Shown here piece after piece: positions 15,854 through 24,284 of a stretch of DNA of 59,555 nucleotides. The notes beneath the pieces are model-generated. The model did no database searches, was not told the DNA's origin, and was given only the letters and a program-made list of their open reading frames with translations. Every line of letters begins with the position of its first letter. Position 1 is the first letter of the stretch. The translations under genes and the position numbers were made by a program. Source of the stretch: Lachnospiraceae bacterium (lineage in GTDB: Bacteria > Bacillota > Clostridia > Lachnospirales > Lachnospiraceae); the NCBI GenBank assembly GCA_017626325.1, contig JAGAIZ010000024.1, positions 1 through 59,555 of the forward strand, in the 5' to 3' direction.

Positions 15854-16402
15854 TTAGCTAATCGTAAAAAAATACGCCGCCATCTGCGCTCTGGAACTGA
15901 ACTCTTCGGTTTCCAGCAATTCCCGCACCGCTTCTTTGGTATAGAACTTTGCATCGATCTGCTCGTTATCAGAAGTATGATCTTCAAAATCACCTTCCAC
16001 ATCCACGAAGGCGATCTGTGTCTTGACATCAGAAAACGCGACCGCGGCAAAGGACGGCGGCAGAATGGTGCGGATTTTCTTAACTGATAATCCGGTTTCC
16101 TCATACAACTCACGGGATATACACTCTTCCATCGATTCGCCCTCTTCAAGCATTCCGGCACAGAGGTTATAAATATAACGGTTCACGCCCATACGGAATT
16201 CACGAAGCAGTAAAAGTTTATCCTTATAATACGCTACAATGGATACGCCGCTGATCCGCTGTCCCAAAGCATCGGGACCGGCAATCTCACTGCGGCTGAC
16301 AATCTCATATTTTTTCTCTCTGCCTGCTTTATTCAGATAAGTTAATTCGTAATTTTTCAGATATTTTCCGTCCTTGACTTTTTCCATTCCGAGAAATTCC
16401 AT
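15854..16402 (-). CDS. NUDIX hydrolase, ADP-ribose pyrophosphatase-like
   Basis: 182 residues. The Nudix box is complete (GMLEEGESMEECISRELYEE then TG, about residues 87-108), with the RELYEE metal-binding core. The overall layout fits the ADP-ribose pyrophosphatase branch, which cleaves ADP-ribose to AMP and ribose-5-phosphate; the exact substrate is not proven. GGAGG lies about 12 nt before the ATG. It follows the RNase E/G gene. Confidence 0.88.
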   Translation of the reverse strand: MEFLGMEKVKDGKYLKNYELTYLNKAGREKKYEIVSRSEIAGPDALGQRISGVSIVAYYKDKLLLLREFRMGVNRYIYNLCAGMLEEGESMEECISRELYEETGLSVKKIRTILPPSFAAVAFSDVKTQIAFVDVEGDFEDHTSDNEQIDAKFYTKEAVRELLETEEFSSRAQMAAYFFTIS

Positions 16403-16441
16403 CGTATATCTATCCTCCGTTTTTGAATCCGCTCAGCCTCT

Positions 16442-17695
16442 CTAACTCTGCCGCATCTGCTCTTCGAATCTGGAATTGACTTTTTTTCTGGTCAGTTCCA
16501 GAAGTCCCAGCCCGGTCATATCTACGACGTTCGTCTGTACCGGGTCTTTCTTCAGGAAGCTTCTCATAGCTTCGATCAGTTCGGCTTCATGTTCCTTCTT
16601 CTTCATATTGATAAAATCCACAAGAATCATGCCGGACAGATTTCTGGCGCGAAGCTGTATGGCAATCATTCTTGCGGCTTCCAGATTGATTCTCAGGAAG
16701 GTTTCTTCCTGCTGTCTTCCCTTCTCGCATTTTCCGGTATTGACATCGATGGAAATCAACGCTTCCGTAGGTTCGATAATCAGATAACCGCCTGATTTCA
16801 GCCACACCTTTTTATCCAGCAGTTCCTTGACGCGTGTTTCCAGCGAATACAGCTTGTAGAGCGGGAGTCTGTCATCTTCATACAGACGAAGCGCAATACC
16901 GCCCTGTGTACCCGGCGAATGCAGTTCCGGCATCAGGCTGCGCAGCGTCTCATAGACTTCGGGAATATCCGTTACTATCTCATCATATTCCGTCCTGTAT
17001 GCATTCTGCACAAACTCTGCATAAGCCGGCATGCTTCGGTACAGACAGCTATAGCATGTTCTCTTATCCGCAACAGATACGATATGGAGCAGCTCGTCAC
17101 AGAGCCTTCTCGCCTCTTCTATCAGCGGCTGCTCTTCCTCCAGTTCCCCGGCATTGGTTCTGACAATTAACGGGCAGGTATCCGCAATTTCACGCAAAGC
17201 TTCCATGCTTTTGAAGCGGCTCTGCTGCTTCCTGCTCAGCTTGGAAGAGACCTGTATCCTGTGCTCAGGATCCGCCATGCCGGAAGCGGATGCTTTCCGC
17301 ATCTTATCACTGTCCGGCATCGGGAGATTGACGACCACGTAGGTTCCCGCTCTGGAAATCCGGGCAGTAACGCCGGCAAGCTTTGTTTTCATAGGTTCTT
17401 TCACAAGCTGTACCAGCACTTCATCGCCGATCTTCAGGGTTCCGTCCGGCTTCCTGTTTGTAACGAAAGCGTATTTTGCTTCCGCAAGAGGCAGGAAGGT
17501 CAGACAGCCGCCCAGATCCACGAAAGCCGCGCCGATATTGACAGAAATATTCTGCACCCTGCCTACATAAATATTGCCTATTGCGTGATCGTCCTCTTTC
17601 TGCGCCTGGATGGATAATATCTGCTGGTTCTGAATCAGGAGAGCCAATAGTTTATTATGAAGTTTTGTGATTAAGATTTTGCCCATATCTGCCAT
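16442..17695 (-). CDS. rng: Ribonuclease E/G family endoribonuclease
   Basis: 417 residues from the ATG at 17695 (MADMGKILITK). The long open frame up to 17899 has no family similarity. An S1 domain lies near the N terminus (GNIYVGRVQNI). The catalytic Asp residues are in SIDVNTG and LVDFINM. The protein ends at ELTRKKVNSRF, so the C-terminal Zn-link cysteines of E. coli RNase E/G are absent. It acts in mRNA decay and rRNA processing. It stands directly upstream of the NUDIX gene, with its own leader. Confidence 0.92.
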   Translation of the reverse strand: MADMGKILITKLHNKLLALLIQNQQILSIQAQKEDDHAIGNIYVGRVQNISVNIGAAFVDLGGCLTFLPLAEAKYAFVTNRKPDGTLKIGDEVLVQLVKEPMKTKLAGVTARISRAGTYVVVNLPMPDSDKMRKASASGMADPEHRIQVSSKLSRKQQSRFKSMEALREIADTCPLIVRTNAGELEEEQPLIEEARRLCDELLHIVSVADKRTCYSCLYRSMPAYAEFVQNAYRTEYDEIVTDIPEVYETLRSLMPELHSPGTQGGIALRLYEDDRLPLYKLYSLETRVKELLDKKVWLKSGGYLIIEPTEALISIDVNTGKCEKGRQQEETFLRINLEAARMIAIQLRARNLSGMILVDFINMKKKEHEAELIEAMRSFLKKDPVQTNVVDMTGLGLLELTRKKVNSRFEEQMRQS

Positions 17696-17714
17696 AATAA
17701 CATTCTCGTATATT

Positions 17715-17759
17715 CGCACAGGAGAGATATTTCCCACTGAAAAAACTACGCACAGGAGA
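17715..17759 (-). repeat. 11-bp direct repeats in the RNase E/G leader
   Basis: CGCACAGGAGA occurs at 17715-17725 and 17749-17759 (TCTCCTGTGCG in the transcript), 34 bp apart, between the predicted promoter and the start codon. The CTCCT core could pair with a Shine-Dalgarno sequence. Confidence 0.5.
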
Positions 17760-17801
17760 AACACTTCGCGTCGGAAGTTGCACAACCCGCTCCGGCTATT
17801 G

Positions 17802-17829
17802 ACTATATTGGTTAATCTATATCGGTCAA
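17802..17829 (-). promoter_or_regulatory. Candidate promoter of the RNase E/G gene
   Basis: On the minus strand, TTGACC (17829-17824) and TATAGT (17807-17802) are spaced by 16 bp. This gives a leader of about 100 nt. Confidence 0.55.
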
Positions 17830-17940
17830 TATTTCGACTTGTGTGGTCAATCATTCGCAGACGTAAATACATTGTCAAAAAAGCTAAGCTTGCAGGCATA
17901 AGACTTCTATGCGAAAGAAAACCAAACTTCTGACAAATTA

Positions 17941-18426
17941 TTATTCTGCACTTAATACCTGCTCCAATTCCCGATTCAGCCTGTTCTTAAGCCCATCCAG
18001 CATTTCAGGATCCGGCCGAAACTGCGCGCCATTTAATTCTTCCCCGGGAAGCCGCCATACCGGACCTTTGGACGGCGTATCATTCCTGCGCCGTGGAAAA
18101 ATATGCCAGTGCATATGAACCGCATTGCCTGTGCCAAGCAGTTCATAATTCAGCTTATCCGGTTCAAAAGCATGATAAACCGCTTCTGCCACAAGGGACA
18201 TTTCCTCTAAAAAGCGATTCTTAAAAGCAGGTTCTAAGAAATGCAGCTCCGTGGCGTGTTCCTTACACAGAAACAACGTGTAGCCTTCAAAGCGCTGGCT
18301 GTCGCCAAGCACCACATAGCCGGTTTCCAGCTCACGGACAAAATAAGGGTTTGTCCCGGCCTGTATCATACGGATGCGCTCGCAGACGAAGCAGCCGCAG
18401 CCGTCTTTTGCATTTTGTTTGTTCAA
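17941..18426 (-). CDS. HIT family protein
   Basis: About 161 residues. The histidine triad is present as HMHWHIFP (about residues 105-112), and there is an N-terminal Cys pair in CGCFVCERI that may bind zinc. HIT proteins hydrolyse nucleotide conjugates such as AMP-lysine or dinucleoside polyphosphates. The TTG at 18426 is chosen because GGAGG lies 7 nt upstream. An ATG at 18468 overlapping the previous gene would add 14 residues that do not look like the family. It overlaps or abuts the DUF2344 gene. Confidence 0.85.
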   Translation of the reverse strand: MNKQNAKDGCGCFVCERIRMIQAGTNPYFVRELETGYVVLGDSQRFEGYTLFLCKEHATELHFLEPAFKNRFLEEMSLVAEAVYHAFEPDKLNYELLGTGNAVHMHWHIFPRRRNDTPSKGPVWRLPGEELNGAQFRPDPEMLDGLKNRLNRELEQVLSAE

Positions 18427-18458
18427 TGTCTGTCCTCCGCTTCCTGCCAGGCTGCAAA

Positions 18459-19184
18459 TTAGTAACATTCAGCCTGAGATTCCTCCGTACAGCAGGCAGA
18501 TAAAGGCACAAACCGGTGAGGCGCTCCCTCTCCTGCAAGGTCGGTATAGGTTTCCAGACGGGTAATCTGATATGCCGCCGCGGGAATCTCCGCGCCCGCA
18601 AATTCACAGAGCTTCTCAAATACCATAGAAGGCTTGATATTGCCGCTGCTGCTGGCATTGACGGTCATGAAAAGAGACGCGCCCGTTTCCATTCTGACGT
18701 CATAGATGCCCTGCTTCAGATCAAGCTGGATGACGCTCTTCTTGGTTTCCTTCGTATAGGGAATGGTTTCCTGTGCATAGAACGCGCAGACGGTTTCTTC
18801 CGGGTTGGGAATTGCAAACGCGCCGTTCTTACTTTGCAGGCGGTAGGAAGCCGCCGCCACGCTGGCCATGGCATTCTTCACCGTATCGGGAAGCACACCG
18901 ACAGACAGGATTTCCACCCCTTCCACCATCGCGCCGTTCAGCGCTTCTTTTAACGCTTCCGTAGTCGTCATGGAATTGACCTCGATATCCATGTATTCGC
19001 CCGTGCTCTCCAGGCCTACGCCCAGCGGAGAAGCAAAGGACATAATCTGGTGCGGGCTGAAGCCTGCCGAATATTTCACATCGATTCCGGCGCGTCTGAT
19101 CGCTTTCTGGAAGAAACGCATCATATCCAGATGTCCGATAAATTTCATCGCGCCGTATTTTGCAAATTTAATTCTGATTTTCAT
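18459..19184 (-). CDS. TIGR03936 / DUF2344 radical-SAM-associated protein
   Basis: 241 residues starting MKIRIKFAKYGAMKFIGHLD, the typical start of this family. It always accompanies, or is fused to, the B12-binding radical SAM protein encoded just upstream here. The function of the pair is not established; the RNase E/G and L21 context suggests RNA or ribosome maintenance. The ATG at 19184 is chosen over the open frame to 19238, which would overlap the upstream gene by 29 bp. Confidence 0.9.
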   Translation of the reverse strand: MKIRIKFAKYGAMKFIGHLDMMRFFQKAIRRAGIDVKYSAGFSPHQIMSFASPLGVGLESTGEYMDIEVNSMTTTEALKEALNGAMVEGVEILSVGVLPDTVKNAMASVAAASYRLQSKNGAFAIPNPEETVCAFYAQETIPYTKETKKSVIQLDLKQGIYDVRMETGASLFMTVNASSSGNIKPSMVFEKLCEFAGAEIPAAAYQITRLETYTDLAGEGAPHRFVPLSACCTEESQAECY

Positions 19185-19209
19185 GTATTGTAACAGCCTT
19201 TCCGTAGCA

Positions 19210-21078
19210 TTAGTCGCTTTCAGTACATACTCCCACACCGAACCGGTTAGCGCCGCATCCCTGGCACTGGCTTCGGCAGTTTTGCGATACCGTCTCTGAC
19301 TGCGCCTTTTTCCACTCCCGCAGAAGGAAGGCTCTTGTCACGCCGCAGTCCAGGAAATCCCAGGGGAATATTTCATCGTCCGCCCGTTCTCTTGTCGTGT
19401 AGAATGCGATATCCAGACCGCAGTCCTCGAAGCAGGACAGCCACACGTCGTTGTGGAAATATTCGCTCCAGGAATCAAAGATACAGCCGCGTCTGTAAGC
19501 CTCCAGAATAACCCGGGCCACACGCCTGTCGCCTCTGGCGAAAACACCCTCTAAGACGCTGACGTCGGCCTCGTGCCAGTTGTATTTGATGCTCTTCTGG
19601 TTCAACTGCGCCATAATCCCCTGTTTGGTCTGATATGCCTTCTCCAGAAACTGCTCTTTGGTACACATGGGCGCCCACTGAAAAGGCGTAAAAGGTTTAG
19701 GAATAAAGAAGGAGGTACTTGTCACAATCTGCACTTTGCCGTTCACACGCTTATCCTTCGGCACCGTATCGAAGAAGGTAGCCGCAATTTTGTTGGACAG
19801 ATCGCCGATACCCCGAATATCTTCCTCTGTCTCCGTAGGCAGTCCCAGCATGAAATACAGCTTGACCCTTGTCCAGCCGCCCTCGAATGCCAGCGCCGCC
19901 CCTTTCAGAATGACTTCTTCAGTCAATCCTTTGTTGATGACATCCCGAAGCCTTTGGCTTCCCGCTTCCGGCGCAAAAGTCAGGCTGCTCTTCTTCACAT
20001 CCTGCACCTTACTCATCACGTCCAGAGAGAAAGCGTCGATTCTAAGGGACGGCAGGGAAATATTCGTATGCTTCCTGCCGCACTCATCAATCAGAAAATC
20101 CAGCAATTCATCTAATTTGGAATAATCGCTGGAGCTTAAAGAGCTTAAGGAAATTTCCTCATGCCCTGTGTTTTGCAGCATCTCCACTGCGTATTCCTTA
20201 AGCTTGTCCACATCCCGCTCTCTGACCGGACGGTATAGCTGCCCTGCCTGGCAGAAGCGGCAGCCTCTGATACAGCCGCGCTGGATTTCCAGCACAACGC
20301 GGTCCTGCGTCACCTTGATAAAAGGCACCACCGGCTTCATGGGATAATGACAGTCCGATACGTCTGTCACAATTTCTTTCAGGATCTTATCCGGCGCTTC
20401 CTCACAGAGTTTCTTACGCTCCTTCACAGTGCCGTCTTCTTTATATACTTCCTCGTAGAACTGCGGCACATAGATGCCGGGGATTTTCGCTGCGCCTTTG
20501 AGGAAATCCAGCCGGGAACCGCCCCGCTTCTTATTTTCCAGATACCAGTCCAGAAGCGGACGGTACTGCGTCTCTCCCTCCCCGATATAGAAAAGGTCGA
20601 AGAAATCCGCAATCGGTTCCGGATTATAGCTACAGGGTCCTCCGCCGATGACAATCGGCATATCCTCCCCCCGTTCCTTCGCAAGCAGAGGGATCTGCGC
20701 CAGATCAAGCACCTGTAAAATATTGGTATAGCACATTTCATACTGAATCGTAATGCCCAGAAAATCCGCGTTTTTCACAGGCTCCTGAGATTCCAGCCCA
20801 AAGAGCGGAATATGCTCCCTGCGCATAACAGCGTCCAAATCCGTCCAAGGGGAATAGACGCGCTCACACCATACATCCTCCCATGCGTTGAACATACTGT
20901 ATAGAATCTGAATGCCCAGATGGGACATGCCGATTTCGTACACATCCGGGAAACACATCACAAACCGGACATCCACTTTATTTTTATCTTTCATGACGGA
21001 ATTTACTTCGTTGCCAATGTAACGCGCCGGTTTCTCCACCTGCATCAGAATATCGTCGCTTAACGCCAGTTTTCTCAT
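19210..21078 (-). CDS. TIGR03960 family B12-binding radical SAM protein
   Basis: About 622 residues. A B12-binding-like N-terminal domain (about 1-190) is followed by the radical SAM domain with the cluster motif CIRGCRFC (about residue 270). A Cys-rich C-terminal motif (CQGCG) is also present. It is paired with DUF2344 downstream. The ATG at 21078 (MRKLALSD) has GGAG 7 nt upstream; the ATG four codons earlier lacks a good site. A TTGATT-N17-TATACT promoter sits just before it. Confidence 0.92.
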   Translation of the reverse strand: MRKLALSDDILMQVEKPARYIGNEVNSVMKDKNKVDVRFVMCFPDVYEIGMSHLGIQILYSMFNAWEDVWCERVYSPWTDLDAVMRREHIPLFGLESQEPVKNADFLGITIQYEMCYTNILQVLDLAQIPLLAKERGEDMPIVIGGGPCSYNPEPIADFFDLFYIGEGETQYRPLLDWYLENKKRGGSRLDFLKGAAKIPGIYVPQFYEEVYKEDGTVKERKKLCEEAPDKILKEIVTDVSDCHYPMKPVVPFIKVTQDRVVLEIQRGCIRGCRFCQAGQLYRPVRERDVDKLKEYAVEMLQNTGHEEISLSSLSSSDYSKLDELLDFLIDECGRKHTNISLPSLRIDAFSLDVMSKVQDVKKSSLTFAPEAGSQRLRDVINKGLTEEVILKGAALAFEGGWTRVKLYFMLGLPTETEEDIRGIGDLSNKIAATFFDTVPKDKRVNGKVQIVTSTSFFIPKPFTPFQWAPMCTKEQFLEKAYQTKQGIMAQLNQKSIKYNWHEADVSVLEGVFARGDRRVARVILEAYRRGCIFDSWSEYFHNDVWLSCFEDCGLDIAFYTTRERADDEIFPWDFLDCGVTRAFLLREWKKAQSETVSQNCRSQCQGCGANRFGVGVCTESD

Positions 21079-21120
21079 AGTAATCTCCATTATTCGTTCC
21101 GCAATAAAATCTTTCGTCTT

Positions 21121-21149
21121 AGTATATCGGATTTACTCCCCAAAATCAA
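21121..21149 (-). promoter_or_regulatory. Promoter of the radical SAM / DUF2344 / HIT unit
   Basis: On the minus strand, TTGATT (21149-21144) and TATACT (21126-21121) are spaced by 17 bp. It overlaps the last codons of the upstream 139-residue gene. Confidence 0.65.
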
Positions 21150-21552
21150 GCAAAGAGGCCAAACCTTCCATCGTCTCGCTGCCGCCGTCCTCATAGAGAT
21201 GAAAAGAATCCGCCGTAATCATGTCGTGAACGTCGCTTGTGGTATACTTCCCTATTTTGCTGCCGTTGGTATCGCATACCAGAAACGCCACGAATAAGAG
21301 TACTGCAATTATCATGCGGTATTTAAAGGTTCCATGGGATAGTCCCGGCACTTCCTGGTCCGGCGCGCCCTCCGCGCCATAAGGTATCTGCATATGGGCA
21401 TTTAACGTCCCTTTGTCATACAGCGGCGTCCGGGTGTCGGTTCCGTATACTATTTTTTCTCTCTGTCTGATTTTCATGCGGTTTCCCATGTTTTCCTCTC
21501 TGATATACTGTGCAAACTCCAATTTCTTCTCCAAAGGAATCCTGTGTTCCAT
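21133..21552 (-). CDS. Single-pass membrane protein, unknown function
   Basis: 139 residues: a charged cytoplasmic N-terminal half, one membrane helix (about 79-93, MIIAVLLFVAFLVC) and an acidic outer C-terminal part. I do not recognise the family. The ATG at 21552 is preceded by CATGGAGG, a ribosome-binding context shared with several other genes in the window. Its 3' end contains the promoter of the radical SAM unit. Confidence 0.65.
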   Translation of the reverse strand: MEHRIPLEKKLEFAQYIREENMGNRMKIRQREKIVYGTDTRTPLYDKGTLNAHMQIPYGAEGAPDQEVPGLSHGTFKYRMIIAVLLFVAFLVCDTNGSKIGKYTTSDVHDMITADSFHLYEDGGSETMEGLASLLDFGE

Positions 21553-21713
21553 CCAACCTCCATGTCAGGGCAGTCTTCTGCGCTGTACAAAGCCGCCTGT
21601 CATCTTTAAGCTTGTTGCTTTATTGTATGACAGCGGATAAGGAAAAAGAACTTTCGCCCCGCCGCTGTCATTTCCGCCAGGGGCGTGCCTCAAAGGATTG
21701 CCGGGATAAACAA

Positions 21714-21751
21714 TAAATTCCGGCCGCAGAAACTGGCGCAGCCGGAATTTA
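21714..21751 (-). terminator. Terminator after mscL
   Basis: A perfect 11-bp stem (TAAATTCCGGC at 21714-21724 with GCCGGAATTTA at 21741-21751) is followed on the minus strand by TTGTTTATCC. Confidence 0.75.
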
Positions 21752-21765
21752 TAATGTAATCAGAA

Positions 21766-22182
21766 TCAATCAGTCAGTTCAGAAGTGCAATGCGGGCATC
21801 TGGTAGCTTCCAGCGCAATCTTTTCCTTACAGAAAGGACATTCCTTCGTCGTAACCTTCGGTTCCTCTTTCTTTTTTCTGGTAAATTTATTGATTGCCTT
21901 AATGGCGAGGAAAATCACAAGGGCGATCAGAATAAAGTTAATCACTGCCGAGATGAATGCGCCGTAATTCAGCGTAGCCGCATTCTCGCCCTCCCCAAAC
22001 ACGATACAGAGGGCTGTAAAATCAAAGCCTCCGGTCAACAGGGATAACAGCGGCATTATTACATCGTTTACAAGCGAATTGACGATCGCGGTAAAAGCGC
22101 CGCCGATAATTACACCGACCGCCATGTCCATCACGTTTCCTCTGGAAATAAATTCTTTAAATTCTTTGATAAATGTTTTCAT
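21766..22182 (-). CDS. mscL: Large-conductance mechanosensitive channel with a zinc-ribbon tail
   Basis: 138 residues. The MscL core has TM1 (GNVMDMAVGVIIGGAF..., about residues 15-45) and TM2 (about 70-95). Instead of ending soon after TM2, the protein carries a C-terminal zinc ribbon with CPFC and CPHC pairs (about 116-133). The channel opens under hypo-osmotic membrane tension. It follows hisIE by 36 bp and may be cotranscribed with the his genes, with a terminator downstream. Confidence 0.93.
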   Translation of the reverse strand: MKTFIKEFKEFISRGNVMDMAVGVIIGGAFTAIVNSLVNDVIMPLLSLLTGGFDFTALCIVFGEGENAATLNYGAFISAVINFILIALVIFLAIKAINKFTRKKKEEPKVTTKECPFCKEKIALEATRCPHCTSELTD

Positions 22183-22218
22183 TGGTATCTCTCTTTTCTT
22201 TTTTGTTACAGCAGTTTC

Positions 22219-23502
22219 CTATCTCTGTGCCAGCTCCGTCGTAATTTCCTCCCAGGTCACATTTTTCTCCGCCATCAGCACCATCATATGATACAGGAAA
22301 TCGGCGATCTCATATTTGACCTCGTTGGCGTTGGGATTCTTAGCGGCGATAACGATTTCCGTCGCTTCTTCGCCAAGCTTTTTCAGAATCTTGTCAATCC
22401 CCTTATCAAACAGATAGTTGGTGTAGGAACCTTCCCTGGGATGAACCTTTCTATCCTTAATGACGTCGAAGACCTGTTCGAAGACCTTAAGCGGATTGGC
22501 TTCTTCGTACTCCTTCGCCATAATTTCATTGAAGAAGCAGGAATGAGAGCCGGTGTGGCAGGCCGCCCCAATCTGGGAAACCTTCGCCAGAATCGTATCT
22601 TTATCGCAATCTGCCGTTAAGGACTTCACATACTGGTAATGGCCGCTGGTCTCTCCCTTAATCCAAAGCTCTTCACGGCTTCTGCTGTAGTAAGTCATCT
22701 TGCCGGTTTTCAGGGTCATGTTATAGGCTTCCTCGTTCATGTAAGCAACCATCAGTACCTCGTCGGTCTTATAATCCTGAACGACTACGGTCACATGCCC
22801 GTCGGAATTTAGTTTGAACTCTTCCCATTTAACGGCAGGCTCGAAGGTATTGACAGAAATGCCGTTATTCTGGCACAGCGACTTGATAGCCAGAAGTTCT
22901 CTGGCATTCTCATTAATGGCATAACCGGATATACCGCAGATATTGTCTAAGGAGAGGAGCTCCAATATCTTGTCTAAGGACACGTCCGGCACCGAAGCGA
23001 CCATCGGAAACCTGGAAACCTGGATCGCTTCCTTTAAGCCTTTTTCCTTTACCAGAATAATTTCTTCCACACAGGCATCGATCAGCGTCTCGTTCTGCAC
23101 GATCGTCTCCGGCTCCGTCACGCAGGCCACAATCTTCTCTTTGCCGAACTTCCTGCACACTTCTTCCGTAAGCTCGATATTGCCCGGTTTGGAATAGTTG
23201 AGCGCGGCTCTCCTGCATCCGGCGTAGAGAAGCTTCTTGACGTCTTCCATTCGGGTTACGTTTCCCGCGCCGATGACGGGAATCTCTGCCTCGTTACAGA
23301 TCGCCTTGATAATATCAAGCGCCTCCTCGTGCTCGACATCGCCGTCTGACATATCATAGACGATCAGCTCGTCCGCGTTGTTGTCGCTGTAGAATTTGCC
23401 CAGCGCTACCGGATTGGTGTCTATAATCGTGGTGTCGGAAAAGCTCTTGACAGCGTTTCCTTTATAGAGATAAATGCACGGTATAAATTTCTTGTATGAC
23501 AT
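22219..23502 (-). CDS. hisIE: HisIE bifunctional enzyme fused to a degenerate HisF-like domain
   Basis: 427 residues in three parts. Residues 1-210 are a HisA/HisF-like TIM barrel (FIPCIYLYKGNAVKSF start; VIGAGNVTRMEDVKKLLYAG repeat) that lacks both catalytic Asp residues: position 11 is Tyr and the strand-5 position is Thr129. Residues about 215-325 are HisI (phosphoribosyl-AMP cyclohydrolase) with ADCDKDT, ACHTG and the HSCFF Cys. Residues about 335-427 are HisE (phosphoribosyl-ATP pyrophosphatase) with LGEEATE. It catalyses the second and third steps of histidine synthesis. Last his gene of the operon here; hisA, hisF, hisH and hisC are not in the window. Confidence 0.93.
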   Translation of the reverse strand: MSYKKFIPCIYLYKGNAVKSFSDTTIIDTNPVALGKFYSDNNADELIVYDMSDGDVEHEEALDIIKAICNEAEIPVIGAGNVTRMEDVKKLLYAGCRRAALNYSKPGNIELTEEVCRKFGKEKIVACVTEPETIVQNETLIDACVEEIILVKEKGLKEAIQVSRFPMVASVPDVSLDKILELLSLDNICGISGYAINENARELLAIKSLCQNNGISVNTFEPAVKWEEFKLNSDGHVTVVVQDYKTDEVLMVAYMNEEAYNMTLKTGKMTYYSRSREELWIKGETSGHYQYVKSLTADCDKDTILAKVSQIGAACHTGSHSCFFNEIMAKEYEEANPLKVFEQVFDVIKDRKVHPREGSYTNYLFDKGIDKILKKLGEEATEIVIAAKNPNANEVKYEIADFLYHMMVLMAEKNVTWEEITTELAQR

Positions 23503-23565
23503 AGTTCGTCATTCCTTCCTGTTATGTGCTGTTTTCTTCGTATCTGCCGTTTGGCGGGGTTCCTG

Positions 23566-24156
23566 TCACGTAAGACTTCCCTTCGTGCTCAGCACACCCG
23601 TAATCCGCTCGTCACAGGAGACCGCCGTATCCAGCGCCTTGGCGAAGGCCTTGAACATGGCTTCGATCATATGATGAGCATTGGCGCCGCTTAACATCTT
23701 AATATGCAGATTCATGCCCGCGCTGTAGGAAACTGCATAGAAGAACTCTTTCACAAGCTCCGTATCCAGTCCGCCCACGCGTTCTGTCGGGAATTCACAC
23801 TCGAAGTTAAGATAGGGTCTGCCGCACAAATCCACGGCGCATAAGCACAATGCTTCGTCCATAGGCAGGATAAAATAACCGTACCGCCTGATGCCCGCCT
23901 TGTCGCCGGCAGCTTCCCTGATCGCCTGTCCCAACACGATGCCGGTATCCTCTACGGTGTGGTGTCCGTCCACCTCCAAGTCCCCGTCGACTGACAAAGT
24001 CAAATCAAAAAAGCCGTGTTTTGAGAACCCCTCCAGCATATGATTGAAAAAGCCAATCCCCGTAGAGATCTCGCTTTTACCCATACCGTCTAAATCCAGT
24101 GTCAGCGCAATGTCCGTTTCCTTCGTCTTACGCCTGATCGTTGCTTCTCTTTTCAT
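23566..24156 (-). CDS. hisB: Imidazoleglycerol-phosphate dehydratase
   Basis: 196 residues, the monofunctional form. The metal-binding His motifs are present: FFNHMLEGFSKHG, DGHHTVEDTG and AHHMIEAMFKA. It converts imidazoleglycerol phosphate to imidazoleacetol phosphate. It lies between hisD and hisIE, with GGAGAAGG upstream of its ATG. Confidence 0.96.
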   Translation of the reverse strand: MKREATIRRKTKETDIALTLDLDGMGKSEISTGIGFFNHMLEGFSKHGFFDLTLSVDGDLEVDGHHTVEDTGIVLGQAIREAAGDKAGIRRYGYFILPMDEALCLCAVDLCGRPYLNFECEFPTERVGGLDTELVKEFFYAVSYSAGMNLHIKMLSGANAHHMIEAMFKAFAKALDTAVSCDERITGVLSTKGSLT

Positions 24157-24197
24157 ATCAAATACCTTCTCCCCAATATTTAACTATTAATCTCTTT

Positions 24198-24284
24198 GGA
24201 AGAATCGCTTTCTGCGATTCTTCCGGGAATGATTTAGTTGTGCTTAGACAGCGTCCTTTGCTGCCTTAGTCCAACTTCATTCCC
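24198..24284. repeat. Two back-to-back hairpins between hisD and hisB
   Basis: The first is a perfect 11-bp stem (GGAAGAATCGC at 24198-24208 with GCGATTCTTCC at 24214-24224). It is followed directly by a long interrupted palindrome bounded by GGGAATGA (24225-24232) and TCATTCCC (24277-24284), with inner AGTTG/CAACT and CAGC/GCTG pairs. No T tract follows on the minus strand, so it is more likely an mRNA stability or processing element, or an intergenic repeat, than a terminator. Confidence 0.65.

Noticed and set aside
15428-16087. 219-codon open frame on the plus strand
   Set aside because: Antisense to the unknown 218-residue gene and the NUDIX gene, which has a full Nudix box.
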